Shown in pieces: positions 11,781-22,416 of a stretch of 64,000 nt of DNA. This DNA comes from Stercorarius parasiticus. Taxonomy: Eukaryota > Chordata > Aves > Charadriiformes > Stercorariidae. Numbering within the stretch: the first letter of the stretch is position 1; every line of letters starts with the position of its first letter. Position numbers and translations under genes: made by a program. The notes under the pieces are model-generated. The model had not been told where the DNA came from. It worked only from the letters and a program-made list of their open reading frames with translations, and made no database searches. The stretch spans positions 372,001-436,000 of the forward strand of contig VWZL01000192.1 in NCBI GenBank assembly GCA_013396915.1, read 5' to 3'.

Positions 11781-12863
11781 CAATTATAAGAGGCAACACC
11801 TTCAAGAGGAACTGGGCTTTGGAGATCAAGGGGCTGGGGGGTGACTAAGGACTTCCCCCTCCTCTCTAGCTCCTGAATATGTTATGAACTGCTGATATGA
11901 CAGTCTCCTCAAACTCTCGTAAAGTGCAAAGGGACTTATTTTATGTGCATGTGTGGCCAATAATTCAACTCTGAAAACACTTCTATCTGTGTTTCAAAAG
12001 GAAAGAGAAACCCCACACCACATGGACTTTGAAAATAAAGGTGTAGGTGGCTCACAAAAAATTGAGGTGCTGGGAAATAAGTCTTTGCACCTTTGAGTAA
12101 AATACACTCCAGAGAGGAGATGGGTTTGAGATATAAGAAGCCCATGGTGTGTCCTTAACAGCCACGTCTGGGCAGTTTCCAGTTGCCATTCTGGCTTTCG
12201 TAGGTTCTGTTGTGTGTTCCCTAAATGTCCCACTGAAGGTCTGCATTCACCCCCAGCCCAAACCCTGTCACAGAAAAAAACCTTATTTTTGGTCCAGCCA
12301 CAGAGCCTTTTGAATATCTAATTGCACATCTTGCTATGTTTAAGTACATTAAAAATGTGTTAATCTGTGTATGCTTCCCAAAAAGTCAGTTTGCTTTATC
12401 CTATCACAATTTTTGGAACAAAATAATACATGAAATATTTATTTATTTGTTTATGTATTAAGCACACGATACTTTCATGTCTTAATTCTGTCTTACTTGA
12501 CCTACAAACACTGGCAATAACTTTCCGTGCTAATGTGACTGGTAGAAACTTTTTGTTTGCTTGTTTTTCTAACAACAGGTTTTTCTTCTGTTCGCATTTG
12601 TAATCTTAACAAGGGAGAAAATGCTTATAGGGACAGGTATAGAAAGTCACAGAAGTGTAGTCAAGAAGAGTAATGGGTATTAAATCAATATTTATAAACA
12701 TAACAACTAATAGAAAAACAGACTCATACCCATTTGTTTTAAAAATAGGTTGCTGCAAAAACATGTAAATGAATATTTAATTTAATGGGGTTTTTTCTAT
12801 ATCAAGTATAGTTCCTTTTATAAAAGCCCATGAACAATGACAATAATGTGCAATAAATATTAA

Positions 12864-12886
12864 TAATTACCCATAATGGGTAATTA
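12864..12886. repeat. Perfect 23-bp palindrome with 1-nt centre
   Basis: The arm TAATTACCCAT is followed by a single A and then its exact reverse complement ATGGGTAATTA. The outer TAATTA cores are homeodomain-type sites. It could be a paired binding site or a small cruciform; the surrounding AT-rich sequence raises the chance level. Confidence 0.85.
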
Positions 12887-13593
12887 AAGTTTAATAATTA
12901 GTATGAAAGTCAAAATAGCAAGAAAGAATCACTTGATCACATTCAAAACATTCAGTATTTGAAGGATGTTGTATAATCATTACAGCATAGGTTAATGATT
13001 GTCCATTTGAAGTCTGCACTCATTTACGTTCATGGTTATTGGAATGTAACAGTTGATAGAGCATTTCATGATAGAAAAAATTGAATATGTAAATATTATT
13101 CCAAATGTGAGTCCACTGTGATGGGGTTATCTCTGCAAATATAGTTCAAATTGGTGGTATTCTTAAGGAGGTTGCTTTTTGAAGTGCCTTTGCAAAAATG
13201 GGTTTAATTTAGGGGAGTTCAGGTCAATATGCTGCACAGAAATAGAGAGATTTTGTATTTGTAAACACAGCTCAACTGAAACAAATGGCTTTAGCCTAAA
13301 ATTCCCTGCTACCCTACAGCTGAGGATCTGGACCATATTTTCCAATATTTTGCAGAGCGTAGCTGAACAATCTTTTGCGATACATTTTGGGGTTCTCTGC
13401 ACTTTGCTGTATGGAATCCCAGACCTTAACACACTCCCAATACAAAAAAGAGAAATAGTTTATCAAAAACCTACTTTGGCTCATGAGACTGACTTACAAA
13501 GATGGAGAGCAGAAGACAACCCAAAATACATCTTCCATGGGGTAGCATGCTGCCATTTCAAAAGGTCCAGAGTCCTCTTTGAGGTCTTCTGGG

Positions 13594-13617
13594 TTTTTTT
13601 TTAATTTTTTTTTTTTT
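13594..13617 (+). repeat. T-rich tract
   Basis: Nine T, AA, then thirteen T. Simple low-complexity sequence with no visible element attached. Confidence 0.9.
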
Positions 13618-14234
13618 AATTCGGCAAAGAAAAGTAAACTTTTTCTTAAAACAACAGGTTTATTTTGTTGAATGCTGTAATTTTTATTTTTTAAAGGATA
13701 CATTTTAATCCCCAGTTCCGAGAATTTAAGTGTTCTTTCTCCTAGCAATCAGCATCTCTCTGAAGTCCTCCACATCTTCTGGCTTTTGAGCACTGTAGAC
13801 ACCAACCCACTTCCATCTTCTCATGTTCAAGGTGAGATTTGTGGTCAGCTTGACAAGCCACCTAAAAACTGTTGTGGGATGGGTTGTTTTTTTTTCTTTA
13901 TTTGCTTTGATTGAGTTTTAGCAAGTTCAGTTTCCCAATCCTGTTGTCCACGCATCTGTGTGACAAAGCAGGAAATACTCCTCTTCTGCACAAATATAGT
14001 AGCACTTTTTAAATATTGTGAGAGTACAAGGGGACTATAGCCGGGGACATGCCACATGGTAACCCCTGTTCTCTAAGACCATTTAACAGAAGCTGGTGAG
14101 GAGTGAGATGAGTGAGAAAATTACTAAATGAGGAAAGGTGTTTCTGAAGCAATATAATTACTTAATGTAATGACCAATCTCTGCCCTTTCATTGCTTCAC
14201 GCCCTTTAGCGCTTTTGGTGGTCAAGCTGTTTTG

Positions 14235-14345
14235 CAATGGGTTTATCTTTCCCATTTCACAAACGAGGAAAAAGAGGCACAGGGGAGCAACTTGCTGGAG
14301 GAGGTAAAACAAGTCCCTGGCAGAGCACAGGAAACCACCAGGATG
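14235..14345 (-). mobile_element. MIR-type ancient SINE fragment
   Basis: The plus strand shows CCCATTTCACAAACGAGGAA, then AGAGGCACAGGGGAG, a degraded equivalent of the AACTTGCCCAAGG block, and GCAGAGCACAGG. This is the order of a reverse-complemented MIR core and 3' half. It is more diverged than the copy near 3.4 kb. It lies inside the longest open frame in the window (157 codons, minus strand, 14124-14597). Confidence 0.55.
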
Positions 14346-16250
14346 TGAAATACCCATGAAAAACAAAATCCTAGGTAAGAGGAGAGGCTTTAAGACAGTT
14401 TTGCAGCCTCCATATCCAATACTGGAGAAACCCCAGCATGACTGCTTGACACACCTACCTCTATATGCTGATCTATAGTAGTGTCCCACCAGTGTCCCAT
14501 GCAGTCCCAAACAACAATCCTCTCTACTGTGCCATTCAGGGGTACCTTTGCAAGACATGTCATGGTTGCAGTGACTGTGGCACGTGCATCCTCCCATACT
14601 TGGCTAGGAAGAATTTCTCATCTTTTCGGGAACCCATCATTTTCCCCATTGTACAAAGCTCCAGAAGAAGGCAAGTGGACCTGTGACTGTTTTACAGGCA
14701 GTGCAGGAAAGCAAAGCTGCTCTGACTATGTAAGAGCATCAGCAATCCCCACATGCTTTGGTTTAGTTTAAGCAAAACATGCAATAAAGGAAAAAGACTG
14801 AGGAAGTCTGTGCAAGTGAGTGAAATTAGCTTTTTCCTAAAATGGAGAATTAGAATGTTTCATGAAATTAATGGAAAGAGGATCTTAGAAAGAATAAAGA
14901 GGGGCCTGGATAAATTAAAGATTTTATCTGAAACCAAACTGGAGTAATTGACTAAATTAACTTGTCTTAAAGAGACATGTACTGAGACATTGCAAAATAA
15001 AGAAAAGATAAAAGGAAATTAGAGAGTGTAATATGGCATATAAACAGCATTAGGAAAAAACTGAAGGGAAAAGTAAGAATGCTATTGTCAAAGTGGAAGA
15101 AGAAAGGCTTTACATGCATGTGAGTGACTAAATGTACCATTTTATTTTTCAACAAGAAATACAAAAATCTTCCTGCTGGTTCCCAATAGAAAGAAATCAG
15201 TATTCAAATGACATATCTCAGGGAGCAGTCTACAAACAAGTATACCTCATAGTAATTTCTGCCTTGCTTTATTTATCAATTAAAATTTCAAGAAATCATG
15301 GGAAGGCCCTGAGCAGAGATCATAATTTGATTTTTTTCTACTGATGTGTAGAATAAGCCAAGACAAACTTTACAATACATATATTTTAATTTGGGCAGTA
15401 TCTAAAATGAATCATGGGCAATATTTTTTTGATCAATACAATGATATAAAAAAGAAATTTTAAGTTTTTTCAAGATATTTTTCATATGCTAAGGCAGCTA
15501 GCACAAACCTGCTAAAGCAGTAGAAGCCCTTCAATGTAGTATGTTAGCACAACACATATTCAGTGCCCCCAGTTTAGAAAATATCAAGGAATAACATTAA
15601 TGATGTAAAAATAAAAACCCTGCATAAACCAAGCAAAGCTTTTTGCACAATTCCCTCTTAATTCCTGATCAGAATATTAAATTAAGATTGCATTAAGGAA
15701 TGGAGAAAAAGTGATTTTGTTAATCTTGCAGACCTCCCTTCAAAGCTCTTTTCCTTTTTCTTCTATATATCCTAGCTTGTTTATTATTATTACTATTTAA
15801 TATCATAGTTGCAATTAGTGGACCCAATCAGGGATTGTATTAAAAAAGCTTGGATTAAAAGCTTTATGTCTGTATATACACACATGTATACACATATACG
15901 CACATACAGATATGCCTAAAGCCTTTCTTGTGAGGCAGTGGGTTAATAGCGATGAGCAGTTGGGAGGGAATGAGCATTTCAGCAACAAAGAAGGATAGTT
16001 TTTCAGAGCCTAACTTCATAACACAAGGAGACACTTTAATAAGTTTAAGGGGGATTTTTTAAATTCTAAATAATGATGTAGTTTATCTAGAGGGTGAAGA
16101 AGCACCTTTTATTTGTGATGGGATCTAAAATAAAAAGGAAGATTAAAATAAACCTTTTACTGCTGCTGTTCATGTCAGATGGTGTCACTTCACAAAAATA
16201 ACCTCTTGCACAGAAAATACACAGTCCCTTTTAATTTTTTTTGTTGATTA
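14346..16250. other. Unique AT-rich non-coding DNA
   Basis: Apart from a TA/CA alternating stretch at 15870-15914 I see only unique sequence with short chance frames. The 157-codon minus-strand frame that spans 14124-14597 is cysteine-rich, overlaps two plus-strand frames and includes the MIR-type SINE, so I do not call it a gene. Confidence 0.55.
15870..15914. repeat. Degenerate TA/CA alternating repeat
   Basis: An imperfect mixture of TATA, CACA and TACA units. It is probably an old, interrupted dinucleotide microsatellite. Confidence 0.7.
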
Positions 16251-17470
16251 TATGAGAATCATGTTTGTCAACTTAATTAATAGACAGATAATAATGCACT
16301 GCTGTGATTTAACTAGCCATTTTTATTCCCAAGTACTAAATCTATGGTTGCTGCTGGGGAAATGCACACCATCCATTTTATTGGGTTTCCTACATATCTT
16401 GCTGCAAGGAAGCCAGCTCTGTGATAGATCTGCAGCAACAAGGCTGCACAGCTCTTTAGGGCAGAAAGAAAATCAAACTGAGGTCAGGAAAAGAATAAAG
16501 CAAGATTTTTCTCTTTGAGGATGGGGAACTAAATGCCACTCTACTGGGAGGAGGCCTACAAGGAGATGTTCACTTGGAAGTTTATGATTTCTATATTTTG
16601 CCAGGGTCATGAAGGATGGGTGTCCTGCAGGGCTGTCTGGTCTTCATGGCAAGGAGGGGGTAGGGGGTGTTCAGTAAGAACCTCCTCTCCGGACAGGGTG
16701 GCTGGAGTGCAGGGTCCAGGCATTGCCCAGCTATGGAAGCTGTCTCGGAGCAGTGCTCAGCGTATGTCACCTCATCCATATCAGTACCAAGGACTATGCT
16801 ACTCCGTAGCACCATGGAAATGCAACCACAGAGCTGTTCCTCAGTATTTTCACAGCCTGTGGATCCTCCCGCAAAAAATTTGGCTTCTGTGGTCACAGAT
16901 AGGGCATGGTTTCCTCCTGTGGAAGCAGTTTCGTTTTTTTCTTGAAAGAGCATCGTCTACCTGAGACGAAGGTTAACCAGGCTTTGAGGTCCTGCTAGAA
17001 ATGCTGACTTATTTGCAGCACTGTGGGAGGACCATCACACCTTGTTGCACAGGTGTCCCTTGTTGGACCAGTGCATGCCTCCAGTTCCTTGGGGGAGTTA
17101 TTGATTCCTCGTGTGTGCAAACGAACAAAGCTCTGCAGCCTGTTTCAACAGGATGAGCTGTGGACTGATGATATTTTGGGGCTCAGCAACCCTATAGGCT
17201 ACCTACAGGACCACCATGCCATGTGGTATGTGACCTATCCAAATCCTAGCTCCAGAAAGGAGCAAAGTGCTAAGGTTTTTATATCCTTCACTATCCAAGA
17301 AGTTGAGGCCGAGGCAGGAGAAGTGGTTGGCAGGGCGCACCTCTGCAGCAGGGCTGGTGCAAGACAGAAGCAAAACAGACTCATGGTACTCTCATCCCAT
17401 GGCAAGGGATGAGTGGTGACACTGGAATCACAGCGCATTTTTATTCTGTATTTGATGGGAGCACACACTG
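16251..17470. other. GC-richer block with overlapping open frames, no gene called
   Basis: Three frames overlap here: 143 codons on plus (16533-16964), 92 codons on plus (16667-16945) and 120 codons on minus (16591-16953). A 129-codon plus frame follows (17023-17412). None contains a domain or motif I recognise. Moderately GC-rich DNA has fewer stop codons, which explains long frames on both strands. It might also be a very old repeat or a decayed retrocopy that I cannot name. Confidence 0.45.
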
Positions 17471-17954
17471 TACCTTATACCCTTAGCCTTCTTTGTTAAT
17501 CCTTGATTTGAATCCTGTCAAAATCAAAGCCCCAGCAGCATTAACTTTTGTTAGTGCCAATGAGATTTCAGCAGATTCTCACTAGTAATGACTGCAATTT
17601 GAGACACCCATTTCCCCCCCCTTTTTAACCTGGTTTTCTAGGAAGCATGGGGGTGGGAAATCCCTAATCAGGTTCTGTGCATATGTGTCTACCAGAGTGT
17701 GTCCCTCAAAATATTTTTAAGACAGAAGTTTAAGGTTTGCAATGAGAATACTCATGTTCTGGCAAATTACTGAAAGTCAGTAAGAGAAGACAGTGGATTT
17801 TACTCCTCTCATTCAAGGGAAAAGATCATATTAATTAGAAATCTAAGAATTAACATGGGAAGGAGATCTTACATTTAGATGAAACAGGAAAAATATACAC
17901 GTTCATAGACACCAAAGTAGTCAAGATATGGGTGAGTAGTGAGGTAGTAAAGAT

Positions 17955-18120
17955 GGGTAACTGAGGCAGGACTCTCCAAAGTATTTAAATGCCTCTTTCA
18001 AAGACATGAATGGCATTCAAGCCAATGAGTGAGGTGCCGGCATCCTATTCAAAGCCCTGTGACAAGGGAGGGACACAAACCTACATTTCCCAAGCCCCAA
18101 GCCACCGCTCCCGTAACTGG
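17955..18120 (-). mobile_element. Possible amniote MIR-type SINE
   Basis: The plus strand has CTCCAAAGTATTTAAATGCC and later AATGAGTGAGGTGCCGGC, like the reverse complement of the TTTAGGTGCCTAA part found after the MIR core in old amniote SINEs. Then comes GGGACACAAACCTACATTTC and CCCAAGCC, like the degraded anticodon-side and B-box end in antisense. The order is the reverse of the copy near 22.0 kb, as expected for opposite orientation. Assignment is from remembered consensus. Confidence 0.4.
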
Positions 18121-20354
18121 ATGAGCTTTCTTTGCTGCTTCTTTTCACAACATCACCATGACAACAGTGGCTGCTCTCTTTTTGGCTAGTGCTCAGTGTG
18201 CATATTGATGGTGATCAACAATGAGGTACTACCACGATGAGTAAATAGATTAGACCCATGTGTTACCCTATGGTCAACACACACAATGAGCAGATCTGTA
18301 GCCTTCAGATCACTGTTGTTATTCCCTCTCCCGAGTCCTGCAGTGTCCTTTCTACTGACACATAAGCTAGTATTTGACGATAGTATTATTTACATTTTTA
18401 ATTACATTGTGTGTACTGGGTATTTACTCTGAGCACAAGTGGCAAGCTGTTTGGGAGCTAGTGTTTCTGCAGTGCTGCTAATTAATTGATGATAAATAAG
18501 TAAATAAAGAGCCCAGCAAAAGCAGAAGGAAAGACTATAGCCTGCTGCTTTCCTTTCCAGAAAACTCTATCCTCATTTTTTTTTTCCTTTTCTTTTTTTT
18601 CCCCGTTATCATTCACCTTTTAATTGAAACAAGTTTGCCATTTGGCTGCCAAAGCTTCCCCTGTAAGAAATGCATGGCACTGAAGACTGGTCTAAATACT
18701 TTTTTCTTTCCTTTCTTTGTTTCCTGCAGTGGGATGATGGGTCCTTAGTTTAGTCTGAAATTCCTTACACATGCATCCCCCGATAAGTCAGGTCTGGGAA
18801 ATCTTCCATACGTGCCATGAAGGGGAACCATGGCAAACACAGGAAAGGAGCTGGGATCAAAACAGAGCAAGAAGAGCTCCCCTGCCTGATTTTTATTGAG
18901 AGTGAAAGAATATTTCACTCTCTTCTCCATAAGTAACCCTCACTTACACTGCACAGATAGGAAACAAAGTTTAATAAAGTGCAACCACAAGAGCTAGGCT
19001 TTCAAATGCTACACCTACGGCTGGGGCAGGCTTCCCAAGAATGCCTCATTGAGTAAATTCTAGCCACTTTCATTATGTGACTAAGTCTTTCTGCAGCCTA
19101 TCAGCATGTACCTAAAGTTGTGTTCATTTGCTTAGTTCTTTTGCACTAAAAATCGGGTCAAGATGAGACAAGCTATATATTATAACATACGTTTAAATAT
19201 GACTTGGCCCAATAAGTGTTTTAAGAGGAGTGGATAGCTGGTTCGTGTTCATTAACAGATGGAGTAATCCAGTAAAGGAAAGGCCAAATTTGGGAGCTGC
19301 ATTATGTAGCAAATCTGAGCTTTCTAGAACTGTTGATGGTTTTATAACCACTTTGCCTAGATGGGAACAATTATACAAAGGGCAGGCCCAGGCAATAGAG
19401 AAGATCCCAATGGGTGTTAGTAGAGCCTGTAGCCACACTGCAGAAATAACACAACCTCTAAAAATCTTAGACATGTAAAAGGACTGCTGAAAAAGGATGC
19501 AATTTTAGAAACATTCCTAAAGAAGCTGCTGTGTAAATATACAGGTTAGATTCTGTGGAGGATCAAGACTAAAATGTGAGAAGGTCACAGCACTCCATCC
19601 CCAGGTTCTCACCTGTGTGACACATTTGGTGTGACTCAACAAGAAAGTGACCGCAGTTTCTTTCTGCTGTCTTCATGATAGGTACATCCAGTGTTCTGCA
19701 GAGCACAAAAGCCAAAACACGTGAGTCTCCCCTTCATTATGTTCCTTTTAATTCATAAAAGTCAATCCATTATGGGAACTTGGGCATGGCAATGTTGAGC
19801 AGTGTGGCTGATTTTCATATAGCTGCCTGCAAGTTGGAGTTCTAACTGCCTACCAATAGGGGTAACAAAAGCCCTCATATTCAGCTAAAACCTACCTAAT
19901 TCTGTCAGAAAGAAATGGCTGACGTAAAAGTTTGTTTATTTCCTACCTACTCCTGGGGCTTGCAAGACTTCCTGCACTGAAGCTACACATCCCAGAACAT
20001 TTCTGACTTAGACACCCAGATGTTTTCTTTTCAAAGCTAGGTGAAATAAATGCATCAATTCTTTCTTCGCAAAAAACTTCAAAGTATAGTGTATTTATTG
20101 AAAAAGTGGGAAACTGAACTGAATCTCTTCCCTCTTTGGAACTGTTTTAACCCATATTCAGCACCCTGTTGATAAGCATCCTAGGTTATGAAGTGCCCAC
20201 AGTCTTTCCAATCGAGGTTATTTTTTCACTCTACATGACTTTTCATCAATTCAGTTAGAGGAAAAGCACAGTTAAACACAGATCTATAGTTTAATGACAG
20301 GAGAGACTCAAGTTTCCCACTGCATTGAATACTTAATAGCAGGTATTGAAATAT
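18121..20354. other. Unique non-coding DNA
   Basis: Holds a T/C-rich tract at 18570-18604 and otherwise unique sequence. Two frames of 82-93 codons at 19193-19478 lie on opposite strands over the same DNA and are not recognisable. Confidence 0.55.
18570..18604 (+). repeat. T/C-rich tract
   Basis: Long T runs separated by CC, ending in CCCC. Low-complexity pyrimidine DNA. Confidence 0.8.
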
Positions 20355-20440
20355 TTAGTGGCCTCCAGGCTAGAACCCAAACTCCCCCTCCCCTCGTGCC
20401 AGGTGAGTGCCTTAACTAGGTTATGAAACAGTGCAGTGCC
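20355..20440 (-). mobile_element. Possible MIR-type SINE fragment
   Basis: The plus strand reads CCAGGCTAGAACCCAAACTC, a C-rich stretch, then CCAGGTGAGTGCCTTAACTA. This matches the pattern of the 5' tRNA-like end of a MIR-type SINE in antisense, where a degraded GGTTCGAATCC box is followed by the block that reads TAAGGCACTCACCTGG on the sense strand. Only the head of the element is visible. Confidence 0.45.
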
Positions 20441-21451
20441 ATATCAAGATCTCTTTATAGCCAAGATCCACACAGCAACATGTACCTCGGAGAGACACAG
20501 AACGGGGGAACTCCAGGAGTAGCTCATATACACACAGTAACTGCAGCTTCCCTGCTGCGCTTTGATGCACTTTTATTGTGGGCTTAAGGAATATTGAATT
20601 ATTGCCTGCAAACTGGAATGGCTTCATCCAGGAAGTCTGAGATCATCCATGCCCCTAGAATACCTCCACCAATTTATCCTGCACTTTGCTTACAATCAGT
20701 TGTAATGAATTAACCACACCACAGCTCCTGGGACAGCGATGCGAGCTGTGGAGGGAGATTCTCTGTGTCTTGCAAGAGATGTGAACCCTCCTGAAAGGAG
20801 GAGTTGTGCTCCCTATAACCTCCTGGTTGGAATGTCTACCTGTTAAGTGAGAGGTGTGGAGTGGGGACAGAAATTAGTCTAAGTCCTTGGCAGTTGGGTA
20901 CGCCCTAGCTGGGGAGTCCTTATACAAAATGAGACTGCAGCACCTACTCCTAATTTGGCTGCTATGCTTTGTGCGACCGTGTTTTGAAAACACCTACCAG
21001 ATGGACCCCTGTGAGCAAAATAAATAAGAAAACACATAATTTGTATCTCCCTTTCTGGGTTCGGAATAACACGCAAGACCAGCTCCAAAGTTTTGCTAAG
21101 AGTGAGGTACTTCTGAGCACTTGTGACTTCGGGAGAACATTATTACTAGGTAGCAGAAGCAACAGACAAACTGACAACTAGCTGCTGAAGTCCCTTATAA
21201 GTTTCTTGACAGAGCTGTGCCAAAATACCTGCCGAGGAGCAAGACTTCCAGAAGCGGTCACTGTAGGAGCAGACCCTTGCTGTCAAGAAGTAGCTGCAAT
21301 AATTGGTCTGAAAGGATGTTGATGGGCCACCAACATTTTTCAATTTAGCAACCTGTAAGAGAGAATAAATTGCTGGATTTCTATGTTCATTCCTGGGGCC
21401 CAGCTTTGAGATTTAGGTTATTAAATCAGATTCTAAGTTTTCATTTAAAGG

Positions 21452-21514
21452 AAAACAACAACAAGAACAACAAAAAAAACCACCCACACATTTAAAAAAA
21501 AAAAAAGCAGCAAT
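21452..21514 (+). repeat. A-rich and CAA-rich low complexity
   Basis: AACAACAACAAGAACAAC is followed by A runs and a second A13 run. No element body can be named next to it. Confidence 0.75.
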
Positions 21515-21763
21515 ACAAAGAGATGGAGTGACACTCCAATCACTGGAATGCAACCAAATGAAACCGTGTGATCCTATGCAGGGAATATTTGCTGCTGTTT
21601 GCTCCTTAGTTAATTAATTATTGCTGGCAAGTTGTGCAGGGTGTGGGCCTGTTCTTGGCTGCTGCACTCTATGTTTGATGCTGAGGCCAGGGGAACTCCA
21701 GAGGGTATTGTAAAAATTCCTTGCCTTGGGAGTGAAATAGAGAAAAAAACCTCTGCATGCTCG

Positions 21764-21784
21764 CTGTTGTTGTTGTTGTTGTTT
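21764..21784 (+). repeat. GTT trinucleotide repeat
   Basis: About six GTT units in a row. It is short and ordinary. Confidence 0.85.
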
Positions 21785-21959
21785 AAAATCCTGTCCCCCA
21801 TGGTAATTTTGTGATGGTCCTTGAAGCTCTAAACCACCAAAGATGGAGGCTGCATGTTTCGTCCAGCTTAAAGATGTTAGGGAAAGGTTACAACGGCATA
21901 GCAGGAATATCTCTGTTGAGTTCAGGGGAAAAGGGGAAAGCTAGAACAGGAGTTAGGAT

Positions 21960-22110
21960 GCCCATATGGGGGATAGCACATCTGGGCTTCATTCCCCCGA
22001 TTTGTTGTAAAATGTCTTTATGACCTCAGCCAAATCACTTAGGGATGGGTTATTAAAGGGATTTAGGTACCTAAATCCACCATGACATTTTCAAAGTTGA
22101 AGCTCAGGCA
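21960..22110 (+). mobile_element. Possible amniote MIR-type SINE
   Basis: The order is CATCTGGGCTTCATTCCCCC (degraded B-box region), then TATGACCTCAGCCAAATCAC (the TGTGACCTTGGGCAAGTCAC core block), then GGATTTAGGTACCTAAATCC, a perfect 20-bp palindrome, then ATTTTCAAAG. This is how some old amniote MIR-type SINEs read in sense orientation, as far as I remember them. The copy is strongly diverged. Confidence 0.45.
22059..22078. repeat. Perfect 20-bp palindrome
   Basis: GGATTTAGGT is followed directly by its reverse complement ACCTAAATCC. It lies within the probable MIR-type SINE, whose consensus has a near-palindrome at this place, so it needs no separate explanation. Confidence 0.9.
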
Positions 22111-22408
22111 CTGCCTTGTCTTTCTCCTCCCCGCTGGTGCATAAAACTCTTGGGGATGGTTAAACATACCTTCCTGCTGGAGGCTGGGGGGGTTGAGAGA
22201 AGCTTTCCCCCGCTGCGTCTCTCCTAGTTGCTTTTTCTCATTTTCATGCAATTCCCACTGATATGGGACCATGAGTAAAACTGGATCAGGTAACTAATTT
22301 TTCTGAAAAATAAGCAGTCAGAATGTCACCACAAATGATAAAAAATGAAAAAAGACTTATTTTAGTCCAAATGGATAAAATGTTGTTGTTCAGCATGTGA
22401 CGCCACTA

Positions 22409-22416
22409 TCACGTGA
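22409..22416. promoter_or_regulatory. TCACGTGA E-box
   Basis: TCACGTGA is the symmetrical E-box bound by MITF/TFE and USF-type bHLH-ZIP factors. An isolated match, so only a weak suggestion. Confidence 0.3.

Larger units (their letters stand above)
11781..14234. other. Unique AT-rich non-coding DNA
   Basis: From about 12300 to 13150 the DNA is strongly AT-rich with many TAAT and ATTTA cores, and includes a perfect 23-bp palindrome at 12864-12886. A 9-T and a 13-T run lie at 13594-13617. A 141-codon frame at 13179-13604 ends in the T-rich tract and looks like a chance frame. Confidence 0.55.
20441..21959. other. Unique non-coding DNA with short simple repeats
   Basis: Contains an A/C-rich low-complexity stretch at 21452-21514 and a short GTT repeat at 21764-21784. 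Open frames are at most 71 codons and overlap on both strands. Confidence 0.55.

Noticed and set aside
13179..13604. 141-codon open frame on the plus strand
   Set aside because: No recognisable domain, overlaps a minus-strand frame, and ends in a poly-T tract. Likely chance.
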